A stretch of 64,000 nt of DNA, from assembly GCA_001414345.1 (NCBI GenBank), contig LLCB01000264.1, forward strand, positions 1 through 64,000. The letters run 5' to 3'. Each line of letters opens with the position of its first letter. Positions within the stretch are counted from its first letter, which is position 1. Below the pieces are notes generated by a model, which worked only from the letters and a program-made list of their open reading frames with translations, did not search any database and was not told the DNA's origin. Source of the DNA: Hymenoscyphus infarciens. Taxonomy: Eukaryota > Ascomycota > Leotiomycetes > Helotiales > Helotiaceae. The translations under genes were made by a program, and so were the position numbers. This document shows positions 59,161 to 64,000 of the stretch, piece by piece.

Positions 59161-62100
59161 GAAGAGATACTTGAGTTATTTGAAATTTTTAAAAGAATAG
59201 AATGAGAAATATAAGTTTCAGCTAAATAACTTGAAGTATATAGTAAATATTCATCTACTTGACCTACTTAAAATTCTAAGAATACTACAATAAAATAAAG
59301 TTCTTTAAGATAAATAACTTAAGGTATTTAGTAAATCGTTATCTAATCAAAGCTCTTACTATTCTAATCTTTTAAATCTCTAGAAGACTAGAAGTAAAGA
59401 GATAAATTATAGATAAGAAGCTAGAGATATATAAGGAATATTATTTTAATAAATAGATGCTTAAGTTCTAAGAGCTAGAGTGAAGACGCTACCTAGAAGT
59501 AGCATTTACTCTTCGACAGACGAAGATAAAGTAGAAATTACTCGACTTTTTCTTCTTTCTCTACTCTCGCTTTTTCTATAAACTAGGTACTAATGGACTA
59601 TAAAGTCGTCGAGGCTTGAAATAAGAGGAGGTGATAAGACATAATAGATTTATTGTTTGTCCTACCAAAGCCTGGACAACACCTAGGTAGAAAGGCGCAC
59701 GCGCATCGTCGTCGTTTTTGTATCTCCTAGAGGTCAATGGTGGTAAGCCTATCGATGTCATAGGTGTTGAGTTCCGGCTGGCGAGTATTTTGCTGCGCTC
59801 CGATGACAGCAGATGACAGCACGTCTGGTTAACGACATCAATCTGCCATCACTCCTGTTGGCGACCTTTTGGTAATTTTGGGGTCAACCAGACACATCCA
59901 CATGACATGGCTGCTCACTGTACCTCTGAAGTTTCTCTGGCTCCTTATGCTGCTTGAGCATTTATGCCTGGGGCAGAATGGTGACTTGGAAGGCTCTCTC
60001 CAACCGAAACTCCGTAATCATTCTCCATTGTTCCTATTAATCGTTAGCCAATAGAGAAGGACGAACTTTGCAAGGACCACACTTTTGCCGTTAAAATGAG
60101 GCTTGGCTTTTATGCGTGTGGGTTGCTGTTTGAGCTTTTTTTGCGGAGCGTCCTTTGTAGTTTTGTAGGGTGTTGATAAGAAGAAATGGCCCGCTCTTGA
60201 AAACTGAAGTATTATTATTTGGCAATAAGGGCATTCTTTCGAAGCGTATTTCCTCTTTGCGACTTAAAATTTGTGGCATCCACGCTGCAGCAAAAAAGAT
60301 CGCTTTAATCCTTGCTATAGACCTCATTTCTCCTAACTTAGTCGCTTACGAAATGTTACTTGCGTAAAAACCTCTCCAGAGCAAGCTCATCTAAGTCATT
60401 CCGTTCTATTTAAAGGCAGTCCAAGATGCTCCAAAAGCAGGCGCTTCCCTAAGATGTGATATTCCAAATAGATCCCTTGGACATTATGGAAGTGTTAGCC
60501 TTGCGTGGAATATCTACCACCGGGCATGCGGGCTATTACTCGTTCCTAAAGCATAGCTTCCGGTTCCTACGGGGAGAAAGTCCATTTCTGTCCAGCTTCT
60601 TTCGAGTCGGTAGGTAGTTGTGAAAAAGGAAGCTCCTTGTGCCGCATCGTTGGCCTATAGTGATAACGCTACCATAGACGACGTGGTCTCGATTTTTCGG
60701 GTGATGAGCTTGTTGATCTAACTTACCGGCGACCAATGGTGAAGACTGCAATACACTTCGCCCCTAGGCGGGGGGCTGATACCGTCCGCGCTGGGATACG
60801 GGACAGCAGTTCAGGGGTGGTTTGCGGCTCCTACAAATATTTTTACATGATTCGCTTTGATTTTTCGTAAAACTGATCTATGCTTCCTCTTTTACGTCTT
60901 CCAAACCGATGTCTGATTGCGTTACCACAGGGCTAGGGATTTAACCGAGCCACAGCCCGTGGGAGGTTTGAGTCAACTTCGTGGTGGACCTCAAAAGTGG
61001 GAGTGAATAGCGCGTTATTCTAACTTCACTTGCCAAATAAGGTGGTACCTTTGAACTTGATTCTTCCAATACACCTGGATTAATATTATAAATCGTTCTA
61101 AGCATTTAGAACAATGACTTTGCTTCTTTTCTAAAAGGCTGGAATAACGAGAGCAAGGCAGGTGTGAACTGATGTACAGATACATTTACTGCCGCTTTCA
61201 TTGTCTATCGCTGGACAAACAACGTAAGTATAGGGCCCACGTACGGGCTAGGTTCAGATTGGCTAAGGGGGTGTTCTCGGATCATTGTCATGAACTGTAG
61301 TACCATATCATCTGTGATGGCGATGATCTTGGCTCGAAAGTGCGGGATATACCGAAGCTTTCCTGTAAAGTTGGTCAGGCATTAACACCACTGAAACTTT
61401 TATTCATCATAATCCTTAACATTTAGGTGTAGGAACTGAAACTAATTTTAACAGGGTGATCATCAAATTTGCGGAAACTGGTTTTAGCAAACTCTTTTTA
61501 GCTTAAATAGGTAGAGTCATTACTTTCAAATCGGGGATAAAGCCGGCGAGGAAGGAGGGCCAGGGAATCGAGCTGAGAAATGTGAAGATTGTTTGCCCTC
61601 TCGCTTATTTTAACTGCCTTTCTCAAGGATTGTTTGTTATAGAGAAAACAGCGCGCTTCAGTACTACTCGTTCATGAAAGATTTGACCGACCTGCAAAGA
61701 AACGGGCGGACAAATCAGCGACAATATAGGCGGGGTTTGAAAGCTTGGAGTGCCGCTGAAACATGTTCGAAGGACTTCTTCTCGGTGCACTCAAGCTCAT
61801 AATTTATCCTGCACGAGTAAGTTCCTTGCAAGGATCTTAGTGGTGGGGAGTGTACGAACCATGATTAATTCTATGTGACTTTGCCGATGTCGCAGTTCTG
61901 GGTTGCTCGTGAGATAATCTAGAATGATTCAGCCGGTAACGTGCAATGGGATAGGCCTCCGACTTCTTTAGATGTCGTTCAGCTTAACACAAGAATTATC
62001 ATAGTAAAATAAACCCCAAGAGATTCAATAAACCAGCTACACAAGAGAGTAAAGTAGTAGCATAAAAGCTCTAATTCACAATTTCTGTGCTAGCTCATAC

Positions 62101-62312
62101 CGTAATAAATTCGAAATGTACGAACTGAAATACACGGTAATATCGCTAGAAGCACCCAACGCCCCCCTTTCTTCATCGCTAAACTTAAAAAGAGAGAAGT
62201 TTGACGTATATACGAATTGCAACACCATTCAGTCTTTAGTCAGCTATACTTAAAAGGGTTTGAACAATTGAATTGATTGTGTGAAGTCAGTTGTAAAAAC
62301 TGGTCTGGAGAA
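59161..62312. other. Gene-poor region
   Basis: AT-rich until about 59580, then mixed composition with only short ORFs. The sequence at about 61084-61166 repeats motifs found in introns 3 and 4 of the purine permease gene. No intact gene is visible. Confidence 0.45.
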
Positions 62313-62534
62313 TTAATTTCGATAGATTTGGACTCCATCGCCGGATTCTGGCTGTACTTTTGCTATGACGCTGTTGTTCAAGAGCCCGTATGTAGATACA
62401 TAAACTAGTGCGGAATTATTGAATGCATAAAGTCGGACAGAGCAAATAATACTTGTAATTGATGAGGTCTTGACGTCGTCGCGCCTAGGTTGGTTCGTGC
62501 TTTCCCCGAATAACTTCGTCCAAGTGGGCCATCC
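62313..62534 (-). CDS. Possible 3' exon or gene fragment, about 73 codons
   Basis: A minus-strand frame opens after a stop at 62535 and ends at TAA 62313-62315. It contains SALVYVSTYGLLNNSVIAKV and ends GDGVQIYRN. The regular beta-like pattern and normal composition suggest a real protein end, perhaps the last exon of a gene or a pseudogene remnant. I cannot name the family and found no convincing upstream exon. Confidence 0.25.
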   Translation of the reverse strand, partial: GWPTWTKLFGESTNQPRRDDVKTSSITSIICSVRLYAFNNSALVYVSTYGLLNNSVIAKVQPESGDGVQIYRN

Positions 62535-64000
62535 CTATTTAGTCCCTCCCACAATCCCCACACACCTAGAATTTCTTTCATGAGCACAAATAAGACATTT
62601 TGCTATCACATCAACGGTACCTAGGCTGGGGTACCACGGTTCGGCCACCGTAAAAGTGGAAAGCTACCCCTGCGGGGGAAAGTCCGACCAAGTTGATGAT
62701 CAGAAAGGATGCCGACAGAGACGTACCGCGGGCGGGCGGGAACTCTTTTGCCAGTCTGATGTATTTTTTATTGTTTCTTTTGGCTGCATTGGTCATTTTT
62801 GGATGCAAAGAATTTGGATCTCGGAAAATAAGCGAGTGGTTCAAAGGGTATGTCGTCACGAAAAAAACGAGTTGGGTCTGGCTTGGCTCATCTTGGGTCC
62901 CGAACTTGGTGACAGGCATGAAGAAATGGAGGGACAATGTGTCTGATAATGCAGTATCTTTTGGCATAATAGTTCTGCAACCAATTTGATAGCTAGGTAA
63001 TCTGTGCTGAGGTTCGGCACAGGCAAGCCCTCCAGCTGGATTTTCCCCCCTCTTTCACGATATGGGGACGATTGTGTTTCGATTTTCTGGGTGAGCAAAT
63101 GAGAGTCGACCTGTTCGTGTTAATTACTTGGAGCTAAATTCCAAATTTCGTCGGAGTTTAGAAACTTCGTCTTCCCGCTCCTGCCATCGTCATCTAAAAT
63201 ACAGTTGCTCCTTCCCTAACAATGTACCAACACACAAAGCTTCTACCACCACTCAGTCTTGCCGAGCATGCCCGATCAATGAACTCAAATAAGTCACAAC
63301 CCAAACTTTCCATTAACACTCTGATGACAGCAGAGTCGCATTCAGCCCTTTTTTTAAATAAATTTCCGGCGTATTTCCGCTTGATACTTGCGGTTCAAGT
63401 TTCCGAAAATTTTTGCCTGGTATCGCTCGCATGATGATTACTTCCAAGTTCTGAGATGGTTGGCAAGATGTTTTACTCCGTCCCAAACCATTCAATTAGC
63501 CCTTCATCAAATTACCCTGCTCATTAATTCTTCTACATAGAAAATGGAAAGAGCAGCTTTGATCTTCTCGCTCCCAACAACTTGTAAGTTCATTTTTGAA
63601 TAGTCTTCTCCCTGCCAAGTTCTTTTGACAAATACTTGATCCAGCCCGCTCCATTCTTCCCTCTCATACAAGAACGGGGAAACCAAACTTCCAAAGTGAC
63701 TTAGTTTCCTATCCGCTGCACCATTTTGATCCTGGAGTGGTACCAGGAAGGGAGAAGGATTTACTTGGAATTAGATCATGCGTCTGATGTTTCAAAGACC
63801 TTCGCAATAGCTCCTTATCTGGCTACTGATTTGATGCTCCTTGGACGCGTCGAGATTCATGGGGCAAGAAGCTCGAGTATTTGCATGAAACTCAATTGCA
63901 ACAAGTTTCAATCCAGTTTACGTAAATGCAATTTTCTTTGTTAAGACGCAGAATCATTTCCATTATTCGAGATTCGAACTCGTTCGTCGAGTTGATAAAT
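62535..64000. other. No supported gene to the window end
   Basis: Overlapping short ORFs on both strands (62611-62967 minus and 62656-62989 plus) exclude each other and show no domain. Confidence 0.45.

Noticed and set aside
60740..61260. Possible tRNA or other structured RNA gene
   Set aside because: I could not fold a cloverleaf with A and B boxes; the inverted repeats there match the intron-associated repeat instead.

Overview
The window looks like nuclear DNA of a filamentous ascomycete (Pezizomycotina; Leotiomycetes/Helotiales is my guess, not shown by the sequence). Protein genes have short GT-AG introns, mostly 46-66 bases with CTNAC-like branch sites. They encode typical fungal proteins and sit in roughly 50% GC DNA. 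Between them lie strongly AT-rich blocks full of stop codons and C-to-T/G-to-A changes, the signature of repeat-induced point mutation (RIP). There is no sign of bacterial, organellar or viral coding sequence.

Layout. Positions 1-328 hold a 34-base tandem satellite built on a 22-base palindrome. One conserved intron-less gene follows (2086-3216). From 5.4 to 22.3 kb lies a RIP-degraded transposon island: a Ty1/copia retrotransposon with intact LTRs and target duplication (6404-12622) inside an older inverted-repeat element, a small TA-flanked MITE (13057-13296), a Tc1/mariner-type element with 38-base inverted repeats (15060-16376) and a further inverted-repeat block (16952-22279). One 194-codon gene survives inside this island (14044-14628). 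A decayed GHKL-ATPase (NO VEIN-like) pseudogene and gene debris fill 22.6-29.9 kb.

The gene-rich half runs from 29.9 to 58 kb. Minus strand: an Sfr1/Mei5 recombination factor, a histidine phosphatase with a highly regular repeat tail, an AzgA-type purine permease, an Hrd3/Sel1 ERAD protein, a WDR89-like WD40 protein and an FRG1-like protein. Plus strand: a 2-oxoglutarate/Fe(II) dioxygenase-like protein that shares a 236-base divergent promoter with frg1, a GH5 exo-beta-1,3-glucanase and a 795-residue protein I do not recognise. A BCS1-type AAA ATPase pseudogene lies on the minus strand at 47.2-49.3 kb. From 58 to 64 kb the sequence is gene-poor, with another RIP-affected patch, a MITE-like element and small ORF remnants.

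The genes are mostly unrelated housekeeping or secretory functions and do not form an evident cluster. The observation I would follow first is the tail of the histidine phosphatase (31354-33088). Sixteen sites follow each other every 11 or 12 residues, and 14 of them match the two classical dynein-light-chain LC8 motif classes (GIQV-like and TQT-like). It looks like a multivalent LC8 ladder attached to an enzyme domain.
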